Assembly (NCBI RefSeq): GCF_001894805.1
Contig: NZ_BCWX01000003.1
Span: forward strand, 434,001 to 498,000
Source of the DNA: Rhodococcus globerulus NBRC 14531
GTDB lineage: Bacteria; Actinomycetota; Actinomycetes; Mycobacteriales; Mycobacteriaceae
Direction of reading: 5' to 3'
Length of the DNA: 64,000 nt
Program-made: the position numbers and the translations under genes
Part shown: positions 10,301 through 16,846 of the stretch, piece after piece
Position numbering within the stretch: the first letter of the stretch is position 1
Layout: every line of letters begins with the position of its first letter
The notes under the pieces: generated by a model
Database searches by the model: none
What the model saw: only the letters and a program-made list of their open reading frames with translations
Told to the model about the DNA's origin: nothing

Positions 10301-10740
10301 TTTCCGCAAATCAGTTCTTCTACGGTTTGCGCCGCGGCGAGGAACATCGCGTGAAACTCGAACCTGGCGTGGAATTGATCATCGGACTCGAAGCGATCTC
10401 CGAGCCGGACGAGCGCGGGTTCCGGACGGTGATGTGCATCCTCAACGGTCAACTGAGGCCGGTTTCGGTGCGAGACCGGAGCATCGCCGACACCGTTCCG
10501 GCTGCAGAGAAGGCTGACCGGAGCATTCCTGGGCACGTTCCCGCACCATTTGCCGGAGTGGTGACATTGACTGTCGAACCGGGGCAGAAGGTCTCGGCTG
10601 GTGACACGGTTGCCACGATCGAGGCGATGAAGATGGAGGCCTCGATCACCGTGCCATGCGCCGGTTTCGTGGGCAGGCTCGCCATTGCCCCGTTGGCACA
10701 GGTGGAGGGTGGTGACTTGCTGGTGGTGATCGAGCCGTAA
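7354..10740 (+). CDS. pyc: Pyruvate carboxylase
   Basis: An 1128-residue single-chain pyruvate carboxylase: pyruvate + bicarbonate + ATP to oxaloacetate. The biotin carboxylase domain (about 1-455) begins 'KVLVANRGEIAIRAFRAA' and has the glycine-rich 'AVAGGGGRGMRRV' ATP loop. The carboxyltransferase domain (about 530-800) includes 'TDTTFRDAHQSLLATRVR'. The biotinyl domain carries 'EAMKME' with biotin Lys at about 1093. ATG 7354 gives the normal family N-terminus; upstream codons in the same frame look non-coding. Placement behind prpDBC makes sense because PrpC consumes oxaloacetate and PrpB yields pyruvate. Confidence 0.96.
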   Translation: MFSKVLVANRGEIAIRAFRAAYELGAGTVAVFPHEDRNSIHRSKADESYQIGEKGHPVRAYLSVPEVVAAAKKAGADAVYPGYGFLSENPELAAACAEAGITFVGPSAEVLELTGNKARAIAAARAAGLPVLESSEPSTDVDALMKAAESMEFPIFVKAVAGGGGRGMRRVAERSQLRESIEAAAREAESAFGDATVFLEQAVVDPRHIEVQILADGEGNFIHLFERDCSVQRRHQKVVEIAPAPNLPAGLREKICADAVAFAKAINYSCAGTVEFLLDTRGNHVFIEMNPRIQVEHTVTEEVTDVDLVQAQLRIASGETLADLGLRQESIVLRGAALQLRITTEDPANGFRPDTGRITAYRTPGGAGVRLDGGTTLGAEVGAHFDSMLVKLTCRGRDLPTAISRARRAVTEFRIRGVSTNIPFLQAVLDDADFRAGEVTTSFIEERPRLLTSRVSADRGTKILTYLADVTVNQPNGKRPSQGYPHDKLPKIDLTTTPKDGSKQRLVELGPAGFAAALRQQNAVAVTDTTFRDAHQSLLATRVRTSGLLAVAGHVSRMTPELLSIEAWGGATYDVALRFLKEDPWERLAALREAVPNICLQMLLRGRNTVGYTPYPEKVTTAFVEEAARTGVDIFRIFDALNNIDQMRPAIDAVRETGTTVAEVALSYTGDLSNPAEKLYTLDYYLRLAEEIVEAGAHVLAIKDMAGLLRAPAAATLVSALRSNFDLPVHVHTHDTPGGQLATYLAAWQAGADAVDGASAPMAGTTSQPALSAIVAAAAHSEYDTGIDLAAVCNLEPYWESLRKVYSPFESGVPAPTGRVYTHEIPGGQLSNLRTQATALGLGERFEDVESKYAAADRMLGRLVKVTPSSKVVGDLALHLVGAGVSADEFAADPAKFDIPESVIGFLRGELGTPPAGWPEPFRTRALEGRGPAKPEVKLSVEDTKALDGESGEVRSTLNRLLFPGPTRDYLEHLEHYGDTSRLSANQFFYGLRRGEEHRVKLEPGVELIIGLEAISEPDERGFRTVMCILNGQLRPVSVRDRSIADTVPAAEKADRSIPGHVPAPFAGVVTLTVEPGQKVSAGDTVATIEAMKMEASITVPCAGFVGRLAIAPLAQVEGGDLLVVIEP

Positions 10741-10765
10741 GTACTTCCGGCTGCGGCCGATCGTG

Positions 10766-11803
10766 TTACTGGAGCAGTTGCCCTCGGATAAGTCCGTAGT
10801 CTTCGCGCAGCCATCGGGTGAACTGGTCGCCGTCCATCTCGGTGGCCTGTACCCGCGGTAAGGCGCAGGGGTCGTCACTGCCGATCGCAGGCATGGGCAC
10901 GCTGGTGCACGCGACGTCGATGCCGAGTTCGCGGACCGCAGCCCGGGCAGTGTCGTCGAAACGCCCGTACGGGTACGAGAATCGAGTGATCGGACGGCCG
11001 GACAGCTCCTCGATCTTGCGGTGTCCGGCGCTGATCTGCGTGCGCTGCCGCTCAGCCGGAAGGTCTGTCAACGAGACGTGGTCGAGTGTGTGACTGCCGA
11101 GGGTGATCAGCGGGTGATCGGCGAGTTGCGCGAACTGTTCCGCGTCGAGGGCCACTCGCGACGTTGGCGTCGTCGCCATTCGACCTCCCCAGGCCAGCAC
11201 ATGATCGATCGCGTCGTCCTGCTCGGTCGGCTCCAGCACGACGATTGCGTCCCAGAGCGCGCGAAACAACGCTTGACGGGAGGTTGTGATCTCGCCGCTG
11301 TCGGCACGCCAGCGCGCATTCGTCGCGCTGTCGCCGGGGCCCTCGTTCAGCGTGAAGGTCCGCCGGCCTTTTCCGAACGGAAAATCCAGCCGATCCGGTA
11401 GTGGTTCACCGCTCGGCACGGCGCGTTGCAAACCGTCCCACCAGAATTCGCGGGTGCGACCGACGGAGTTTCCGATGACAAAGATGGTCGCCGGAATCTC
11501 GTAACGTTCGAGTACCGGCAATGCGGCGACAAGATTGTCGACGTAACCGTCGTCGAATGTCACGGCCAACTGGGAACCGGTGCGCGTATAGGCATCGCTG
11601 CCCGCAAAGTTCGCGAGGTCGACGGCGGCACGCGCCTGGGCGAGTACTGCCATCTGGTCGTCGAATGCGTTCGGGGAGACGCAGATTGCCCAGGGGTCGT
11701 AGATCTCCTCGCTGATGCAGTGGTACATCAGGATGCCGCCGCGGCGCCGTTGTTTCCGGGTGCGTAGCCGGAGCATCCGGGCGAGGGCGTCACGCCTCGA
11801 CAT
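10766..11803 (-). CDS. Polysaccharide deacetylase (NodB domain)
   Basis: A 345-residue carbohydrate esterase 4-type protein. It shows 'GILMYHCISEEI' at the start, the metal/catalytic 'VTFDDGYVDNL' motif, 'GSHTLDHVSLT' (His-x3-His metal pair) and 'FSYPYGRFDD'. No clear signal peptide was seen; the N-terminus is Arg-rich. It probably removes acyl groups from a surface glycan or lipid-linked precursor. It overlaps the upstream methyltransferase by 14 nt, so the two are co-expressed, and it ends 25 nt from convergent pyc. The substrate cannot be told from sequence. Confidence 0.85.
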   Translation of the reverse strand: MSRRDALARMLRLRTRKQRRRGGILMYHCISEEIYDPWAICVSPNAFDDQMAVLAQARAAVDLANFAGSDAYTRTGSQLAVTFDDGYVDNLVAALPVLERYEIPATIFVIGNSVGRTREFWWDGLQRAVPSGEPLPDRLDFPFGKGRRTFTLNEGPGDSATNARWRADSGEITTSRQALFRALWDAIVVLEPTEQDDAIDHVLAWGGRMATTPTSRVALDAEQFAQLADHPLITLGSHTLDHVSLTDLPAERQRTQISAGHRKIEELSGRPITRFSYPYGRFDDTARAAVRELGIDVACTSVPMPAIGSDDPCALPRVQATEMDGDQFTRWLREDYGLIRGQLLQ

Positions 11804-12554
11804 CGTCGCCCTTGCGTGCCGCGACCGTCACGATGACGGGGTACTCGGGGTCGAAGACGTTCAGTTCCTGCCTCTTCAGTTCGCGGTCGGCCATGCCGTG
11901 CAGGAACGCTGTAGCCGACAGCACATTGCCGAACGCCCGCACGTCGACGCTCTCGCGGGGGAAGGGGCCGTCGAACAGTCGATTCACGGCCAATTCCGTG
12001 AACGACCAGTACCAGGTCGAGTTCCACACCGGGTCGGCGATCTGACTGATGCCGGGCACGGTGCACAGCACCACGCCGCCGGGCTTGAGAATGCGATGGA
12101 GCGTCGCCACTGCGGCGTTCGTGTCGAAGATCATCTGGAGCGTCTGGGTCAGGATGATGCAGTCGTAGGTGTTGCTCGGCACGTTCGGTGCGTCGGTGAG
12201 ATCGGCGACGTAGGTCGCGTCTTCCACGTCTGCGACGTGCAGCATGTCCGAACGGGTGACACCCTCACCGAAAGCCTCGGTGTAGGTCCGCTCGCCGATC
12301 TCCAGCACGGATCCGGTGATCAGGTGGCTGTTCGTGTCGAGAAAGCCCTCGATGTAGAAGCGATCGATCGGACGTCCACGCTCGAAACCGTATTCACGGC
12401 AGATCGGCTCGATCCTTCGGAGGTCGCCGAAACGAACCTTGCCGACGCGCGGCTTCTGTCGCCGATCATTGATTACTCGGAGCACACGGCGGTAGTTGTC
12501 CTCGCCCAGAACCGTGCGGGCAAGTGAAGTCCTACTGCGCTGGAGAAGCGTCAT
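11790..12554 (-). CDS. Class I SAM-dependent methyltransferase
   Basis: About 254 residues from ATG 12554 ('MTLLQRSRTSLAR'); an upstream ATG at 12593 in the same frame is possible. Rossmann-type methyltransferase signals are 'GSVLEIGERTYTEAFG' (SAM loop), 'DCIILTQTLQMI' (post-I acidic/aromatic region) and 'LHRILKPGGVVLCTVPG' (typical of methyltransferase_11). Such proteins often sit in glycan or glycolipid clusters, and coupling to a polysaccharide deacetylase supports a role in modifying a surface sugar. A DtxR-like box about 90 nt upstream suggests iron-dependent expression. Confidence 0.8.
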   Translation of the reverse strand: MTLLQRSRTSLARTVLGEDNYRRVLRVINDRRQKPRVGKVRFGDLRRIEPICREYGFERGRPIDRFYIEGFLDTNSHLITGSVLEIGERTYTEAFGEGVTRSDMLHVADVEDATYVADLTDAPNVPSNTYDCIILTQTLQMIFDTNAAVATLHRILKPGGVVLCTVPGISQIADPVWNSTWYWSFTELAVNRLFDGPFPRESVDVRAFGNVLSATAFLHGMADRELKRQELNVFDPEYPVIVTVAARKGDDVEA

Positions 12555-12644
12555 CGTCAATCCGTTCTCGGTGTCGGCCAACGGAGTCGGCACAGCAGGC
12601 GCAGTCCTCCGAGACCTGGGAACCAGCTGTGTACTCCCTGTGAG

Positions 12645-12663
12645 TTAGGCGAACCTTACCTAA
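12645..12663. promoter_or_regulatory. DtxR/IdeR-like iron box
   Basis: The 19-mer TTAGGCGAACCTTACCTAA closely resembles the DtxR/IdeR consensus TWAGGTWAGSCTWACCTWA; on the minus strand it begins with the strong half TTAGGTAAGG. It lies about 90 nt upstream of the methyltransferase start, in a 260-nt spacer (12555-12814) that otherwise shows no gene. The nearest gene in promoter orientation is the methyltransferase/deacetylase pair. Confidence 0.6.
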
Positions 12664-12814
12664 GGTGGATGCGGCAGCTGTCAGGGGGTCCCGCTGGAAT
12701 CTCCCAGGGGCGAACGAAGAGCTCGGTGCGACCGGAACGACGACGACGCCGCACAGGAGTCCCACCGAAATAGCGGGGACCTGTGCGGCGTCGAGTCGAG
12801 CTATGTGGTTGTGC

Positions 12815-14005
12815 TTATCGATCTGCCTGCGTGGCCGGGAGGATACGTGCGCTGACCTCACCGAACCCGATGCGTGAATCGCCGGCTGCTGGTGCGGTGG
12901 CCGAGATGGAGATGACATCTCCGTCTTCGAGGAAGGTGCGAGTCTCGTCGCCGACAGCGACGGGTTCTTTTCCGCCCCAGGTCAGTTCGATGAAGGCGCC
13001 GCGCTGGTTCTTCTCGGGGCCCGAGATCGTTCCGGACGCAAAGAGATCGCCGGTACTCGCGACCGCTCCGTTGATGGTGGTGTGGGCCAACATCTGCGCG
13101 GGTGACCAGTACATCTGCGCGTACGGCGGACGGGAGACGACGTGACCGTTCCATTCGACAGCGAGGTCGATGTCGAGTCCCCACTTTTCCTCGCCGCGCA
13201 GGTAGGGGAGGGGTTCGGGATCCTGGACGGGAGTGTCGATGCGGGCAGCTTCGAGAGCGAGAAGCGGGACGACCCACGGGGAGATGGACGTGGCAAAGCT
13301 CTTGCCCAGGTTGGGGCCGAGCGGGACGTATTCCCACGCCTGAATGTCGCGGGCAGACCAGTCGTTCACGACAACGGCGCCGAAGACGTGGTCGGCAAAT
13401 TCGTCAGGCGTGATGGAATCGCCCATCTTCGAAGGGGTTCCGACGATGAATCCCATCTCGGCCTCGATGTCGAGGCGGCGCGACGGTCCGAAATCCGGGT
13501 TCGCCTGGTCAGGGCTCTTGCGCTGGCCACAGGGACGAATGATGTCTGTGCCGGATACGACGACGGTGCTCGAACGCCCGTGGTAGCCCACAGGAAGGTG
13601 CTTCCAGTTGGGCATCAGGGGAGCGGAATCCGGGCGGAAGAGACGGCCGAGGTTGGTGGCGTGATTCTCCGACGCATAGAAGTCGACGTAGTCGGCCACT
13701 GTGATCGGCAGATGCATCTCGACGGAGTCGATGGAAAAGACTGCGTCGGAGGGGATTTCCCCGGTTGCAAGTTCGGTGATCTGGTTGCGCACGGATACCC
13801 AGCGATCGCGGCCTTGTGCCATGAACGCGTTCAACGTCGGTTCCGAGAAGACGGAATCGCCCAGTGCCACTGCAAGGTCGATGACAGAGTCACCCACTCG
13901 AACGCCGACACGCGGAGCGCCGCCTGCGGGGGAGAACACACCGTATGGCAGATTGTCGAGCCCGAAGAGCGAGTCGGCGGGAATGTTGATGGTCGTCATG
14001 GTCAT
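12815..14005 (-). CDS. fahA: Fumarylacetoacetase
   Basis: A 396-residue fumarylacetoacetate hydrolase that cleaves fumarylacetoacetate to fumarate and acetoacetate, the last step of tyrosine/phenylalanine breakdown through homogentisate. It has the FAH N-terminal segment 'SLFGLDNLPYGVFSP' and the catalytic/metal core 'DYVDFYASENHATNLG', 'VGYHGRSSTVVVSGTDI', 'IEAEMGFIVG' and 'VVVNDWSARDIQAWEYVPLGP'. The length matches bacterial and eukaryotic FAH. It starts in an ATGA overlap with the preceding gene of the hmgA operon. Confidence 0.95.
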   Translation of the reverse strand: MTMTTINIPADSLFGLDNLPYGVFSPAGGAPRVGVRVGDSVIDLAVALGDSVFSEPTLNAFMAQGRDRWVSVRNQITELATGEIPSDAVFSIDSVEMHLPITVADYVDFYASENHATNLGRLFRPDSAPLMPNWKHLPVGYHGRSSTVVVSGTDIIRPCGQRKSPDQANPDFGPSRRLDIEAEMGFIVGTPSKMGDSITPDEFADHVFGAVVVNDWSARDIQAWEYVPLGPNLGKSFATSISPWVVPLLALEAARIDTPVQDPEPLPYLRGEEKWGLDIDLAVEWNGHVVSRPPYAQMYWSPAQMLAHTTINGAVASTGDLFASGTISGPEKNQRGAFIELTWGGKEPVAVGDETRTFLEDGDVISISATAPAAGDSRIGFGEVSARILPATQADR

Positions 14006-14862
14006 GCGAGTGTTCCTTCTGTCTTCTCGGACCGGTTGATCAGTCCCAGGTCTTCGAGTTCGGTCAGTGGGTCCGAGATGCTGCAGGTGCCGAACGAGAG
14101 GAAGCGTCGACGCACGTCCTGGTCATCGAGTTCGGACACGCTGTGTGCGATAGCGGTTCCGTCCCGTTCTGCCAGTGCTGCAACTACATCGGACCGATCT
14201 GCGCCGGTCGCCGCAGCGCCGACTGCCGACAGGATGTTGAGGAAGCCGTGCTGCTCGAAACCCGTGTCGGGATCTGTGTTCCGTACGGCATGATGCAGCC
14301 CTGCGGTGGCCTTGAACGGAATACCAGCGCGGACAACGGAAATGATGGCGTCAGCGAGTTCGTTCTCGTCGGGATACGCCTCGGCCTGAACGCCGCCGGT
14401 GCGGAACTTCGCGCTGTAACCGGCTTTTTCCAGCGCGGCAATGTAGCTGTCGCGTCGGTCGTCGCGGGGAACCTCGACAAAGATGTCGATGTAGGGATAC
14501 GCGGCGTGAATGCGCGCCAGCTCGTCGAAAGCATGATCGGCCGCTACGCCGGAAGGTGTTCCAACCTCCACCGCTACGACATCGACGCCGGGGATGGCCA
14601 AGGCCTTCGCCACCGCTGCCGCAGTGGCGTCCGGACCGGCAGGAACTGTGAGGCTCAGTGCCACAGGATGATCGGCAGAGATGTGAGCGGAGAGTTCGTC
14701 CAATCGCGGTGCGGGAAAGACGAAGGGGCCGACCAATGCGGAGTAGCCGGCTTCGAGGTACGACTGATGCGACGGAACTGCTTCGGCGAGAGGCGCATTG
14801 CCGGGTGGGAAGAGGGCGGCGTCGTCGCACAGACCGCGCAGGAGTGGGGAGATGACGGTCAT
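14002..14862 (-). CDS. Uncharacterised protein of homogentisate operon
   Basis: A 286-residue protein from ATG 14862, which lies in an ATGA overlap with hmgA; the open frame runs further upstream but overlaps hmgA. It is coupled on both sides (hmgA and fahA), so it almost certainly acts in the same pathway. Visible features are an N-terminal 'DDAALFPPGNAPL', a 'KFRTGG' strand-loop, 'FKATAGLHHAVR' and 'HGFLNIL'; the alternating strand/helix pattern suggests an alpha/beta or TIM-like fold. I do not recognise a characterised family. The pathway needs a maleylacetoacetate isomerase between HmgA and FahA and no glutathione-S-transferase-type MaiA is present here, so that role is possible but unproven. 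Confidence 0.7.
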   Translation of the reverse strand: MTVISPLLRGLCDDAALFPPGNAPLAEAVPSHQSYLEAGYSALVGPFVFPAPRLDELSAHISADHPVALSLTVPAGPDATAAAVAKALAIPGVDVVAVEVGTPSGVAADHAFDELARIHAAYPYIDIFVEVPRDDRRDSYIAALEKAGYSAKFRTGGVQAEAYPDENELADAIISVVRAGIPFKATAGLHHAVRNTDPDTGFEQHGFLNILSAVGAAATGADRSDVVAALAERDGTAIAHSVSELDDQDVRRRFLSFGTCSISDPLTELEDLGLINRSEKTEGTLA

Positions 14863-16058
14863 TGTGCAGGCCCCCGTCCGGCCCAACTCCAGGCGTAGTT
14901 GTCGTCTTCGCATGCTAACGCGCCTTCGCCGAGTTCGAGCGGCCGGAACGTGTCGACCATGACGGCCAGCTCGTCGAAGAACTCTGCACCGATGCTGCGC
15001 TCGTACGCTCCTGGCTGCGGGCCGTGTGCGTGTCCGCCGGGATGAACCGAGATGGAACCCTGGCCGATGCCGGAACCCTTGCGTGCTTCGTAGTCGCCGC
15101 CGCAATAGAACATGATCTCGTCGGAGTCGACATTGGAGTGGTAGTACGGCACAGGAATCGACAGTGGATGGTAGTCGACCTTGCGTGGCACGAAGTTACA
15201 GATCACGAAGTTGTTGCCCTCGAATGCCTGATGCGCCGGCGGCGGCTGGTGAACGCGGCCGGTGATGGGTTCGTAGTCGGAGATGTTGAACGTGTACGGG
15301 TACAGGCAACCGTCCCAGCCGACCACGTCGAAGGGATGCGTCGGGTAGACCATGCGGGTTCCCACGATGCCGGCCGACGTCCGGTGCTTGACCAAGACCT
15401 CCACATCGGTACCTTCGGCGATCAGGGGAGCCGTGGGTCCGTGTAGGTCGCGCTCGCAGAACGGTGCGTTCTCGAGCAACTGGCCGAATCGTGAGAGGTA
15501 ACGCTTGGGCGGAACGATGTGGCTGTTCGCTTCGATCGCGTAGGCGCGTAGTGGCTTGTCGCCCTTGGGGATCCAGCGATGCGTCGTGGACATCGGGATG
15601 AGGACGTAGTCGCCTTCGCGTGCTTCGAGTGCGCCGAATACCGTTTCGACAGTGGCTTCACCGGATTCGATGTAGACCATCTCGTCGCCGATTGCGTTGC
15701 GGTACAGGGGCGATGCCGCGCCGGCAATGACGTAGGACAGGCGGACGTCGGCATTGCCGAGGATCAGGCGCCGTCCGGTCACCACATCCGTTTCGGCCCA
15801 GATACTTTCCGGGAACAGGTCGTGCAGCTTCAGATGCCGCGGTTTGAGTGGGTGATTGGGCGTGGTGCTCTGGTCACGCAGTTCCCAGAGCGTGGCGTCG
15901 ACGATCGCCGACGGAATCTCACGGTGGTACAGGAGCGACGAGTCGGAGGAGAATCCTTCTTCGCCCATCAACTCCTCGTAGTAGAGGTTTCCTGCTTCGT
16001 CACGGTGCTGAGTGTGACGCTTCGGGGGGACATTGCCGAGTTGTCGGTAGAACGCCAT
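14859..16058 (-). CDS. hmgA: Homogentisate 1,2-dioxygenase
   Basis: A 399-residue Fe(II) ring-cleavage enzyme converting homogentisate to maleylacetoacetate. It begins 'MAFYRQLGNVPPKRHTQHR' and contains the cupin-type 'HPGGHAHGPQPGAYE' near the C-terminus and 'DEIMFYCGGDYEAR', which hold the expected His/Glu iron ligands. It is somewhat shorter than the roughly 435-residue eukaryotic/proteobacterial enzymes, as is usual in actinobacteria. It is the first gene of hmgA-orf-fahA. A 16-bp palindrome lies about 50 nt upstream, between it and the MarR gene. Confidence 0.95.
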   Translation of the reverse strand: MAFYRQLGNVPPKRHTQHRDEAGNLYYEELMGEEGFSSDSSLLYHREIPSAIVDATLWELRDQSTTPNHPLKPRHLKLHDLFPESIWAETDVVTGRRLILGNADVRLSYVIAGAASPLYRNAIGDEMVYIESGEATVETVFGALEAREGDYVLIPMSTTHRWIPKGDKPLRAYAIEANSHIVPPKRYLSRFGQLLENAPFCERDLHGPTAPLIAEGTDVEVLVKHRTSAGIVGTRMVYPTHPFDVVGWDGCLYPYTFNISDYEPITGRVHQPPPAHQAFEGNNFVICNFVPRKVDYHPLSIPVPYYHSNVDSDEIMFYCGGDYEARKGSGIGQGSISVHPGGHAHGPQPGAYERSIGAEFFDELAVMVDTFRPLELGEGALACEDDNYAWSWAGRGPAQ

Positions 16059-16106
16059 GTCCGGCCTCCTTCTGTGCTGTTTCCGTCTGACTCACGTTGA
16101 CCAGAT

Positions 16107-16122
16107 AGTAAACACATTAACT
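16107..16122. promoter_or_regulatory. Palindrome upstream of hmgA, candidate MarR site
   Basis: The imperfect inverted repeat AGTAAA-CACA-TTAACT sits about 50 nt upstream of the hmgA start, in an AT-rich patch. The size and symmetry suit a MarR-type dimer, and a MarR gene lies immediately beyond it. Binding is inferred. Confidence 0.4.
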
Positions 16123-16169
16123 AAAATGATGTGACAGGTGCAACCCTTTAGGGGGTGCGGGTTGTGTTG

Positions 16170-16721
16170 TTAGTTCCGTCCGCGCACGTCGAACTGGCTG
16201 CGATTGCTGATCAGTTTGTCCAGGAGCATCACAAGAATCCGCTGCTCAGCTTCGCTGAGGACGCTGACCCACGCGTGTTCGCGCTCGTTCTGCTCGCGAA
16301 ACGCCTCGACCATCGCGTCTCTGCCCATCTCGGTCAGGTAGAGCTGCACCGAACGGCCGTCGTTCTCGGTAGGGCGACGATCGATCAGGCCGTCGGCCAG
16401 CAGTGATTTGGACAGGTTCGACACGGCCGCCCGACTCATTCCAGTGAGCTCGGCAGCGGCTTTCGGCTCGATCGGCCCGGCCAGCCAGGTCACGAACATC
16501 AGGCGGAAGGATGACCACGACCAGCCGCGTGGTCGGTGTATCGACGACTCGAGGTCATACGTGACCACGTTGGATGCGCGGTTGAGTGTCAGGAGAACCT
16601 CGGTGGCGAGGTGGTGGCGAAAGCCGTGCTCGTCGGACAGTCTTTTGTTCGCCAACTCGATGAACGACCAAAAATTGAGCTCTCCGGCCGTTCCCTGAGT
16701 TTCTTCTGCTGCGGCTTCCAT
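16170..16721 (-). CDS. MarR-family transcriptional regulator
   Basis: A 183-residue winged-helix protein. The recognition region reads 'AELTGMSRAAVSNLSKSLLADGLIDRRP', followed by the MarR wing with 'ENDGRSVQLYLTEMGRDAM'. It lies just upstream of and co-oriented with the homogentisate operon, so it is the likely regulator of hmgA-orf-fahA, analogous to HmgR/HpdR-type regulators, with homogentisate or a related acid as effector (inferred). A conserved stem-loop separates it from metE, so it is probably transcribed from its own promoter in 16722-16789. Confidence 0.85.
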   Translation of the reverse strand: MEAAAEETQGTAGELNFWSFIELANKRLSDEHGFRHHLATEVLLTLNRASNVVTYDLESSIHRPRGWSWSSFRLMFVTWLAGPIEPKAAAELTGMSRAAVSNLSKSLLADGLIDRRPTENDGRSVQLYLTEMGRDAMVEAFREQNEREHAWVSVLSEAEQRILVMLLDKLISNRSQFDVRGRN

Positions 16722-16789
16722 GGCGTCACTCTAGCGCGATCAAGAGGCACGTTTGTATATGAATGTACTAAAAGGGGCCTACGGCCCCT

Positions 16790-16829
16790 GTGCGCCTTTC
16801 CAGTAGTGCCCACTACCAAAAAGGCGCAC
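16790..16829. repeat. 40-nt stem-loop repeat, copy 2 (metE terminator)
   Basis: GTGCGCCTTTCCAGTAG and CTACCAAAAAGGCGCAC form a 17-bp stem (two mismatches) with a 6-nt loop. The stem is extended outside by CCCCT/AGGGG. It starts 18 nt after the metE stop, on the side where metE transcription ends, so it probably terminates metE. Confidence 0.75.
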
Positions 16830-16846
16830 AGGGGGGGCGGAGCCCC

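Noticed and set aside
13142-14293. 383-residue open frame antisense to fahA
   Set aside because: Composition and lack of any domain mark it as a shadow of fahA and the adjoining operon gene.
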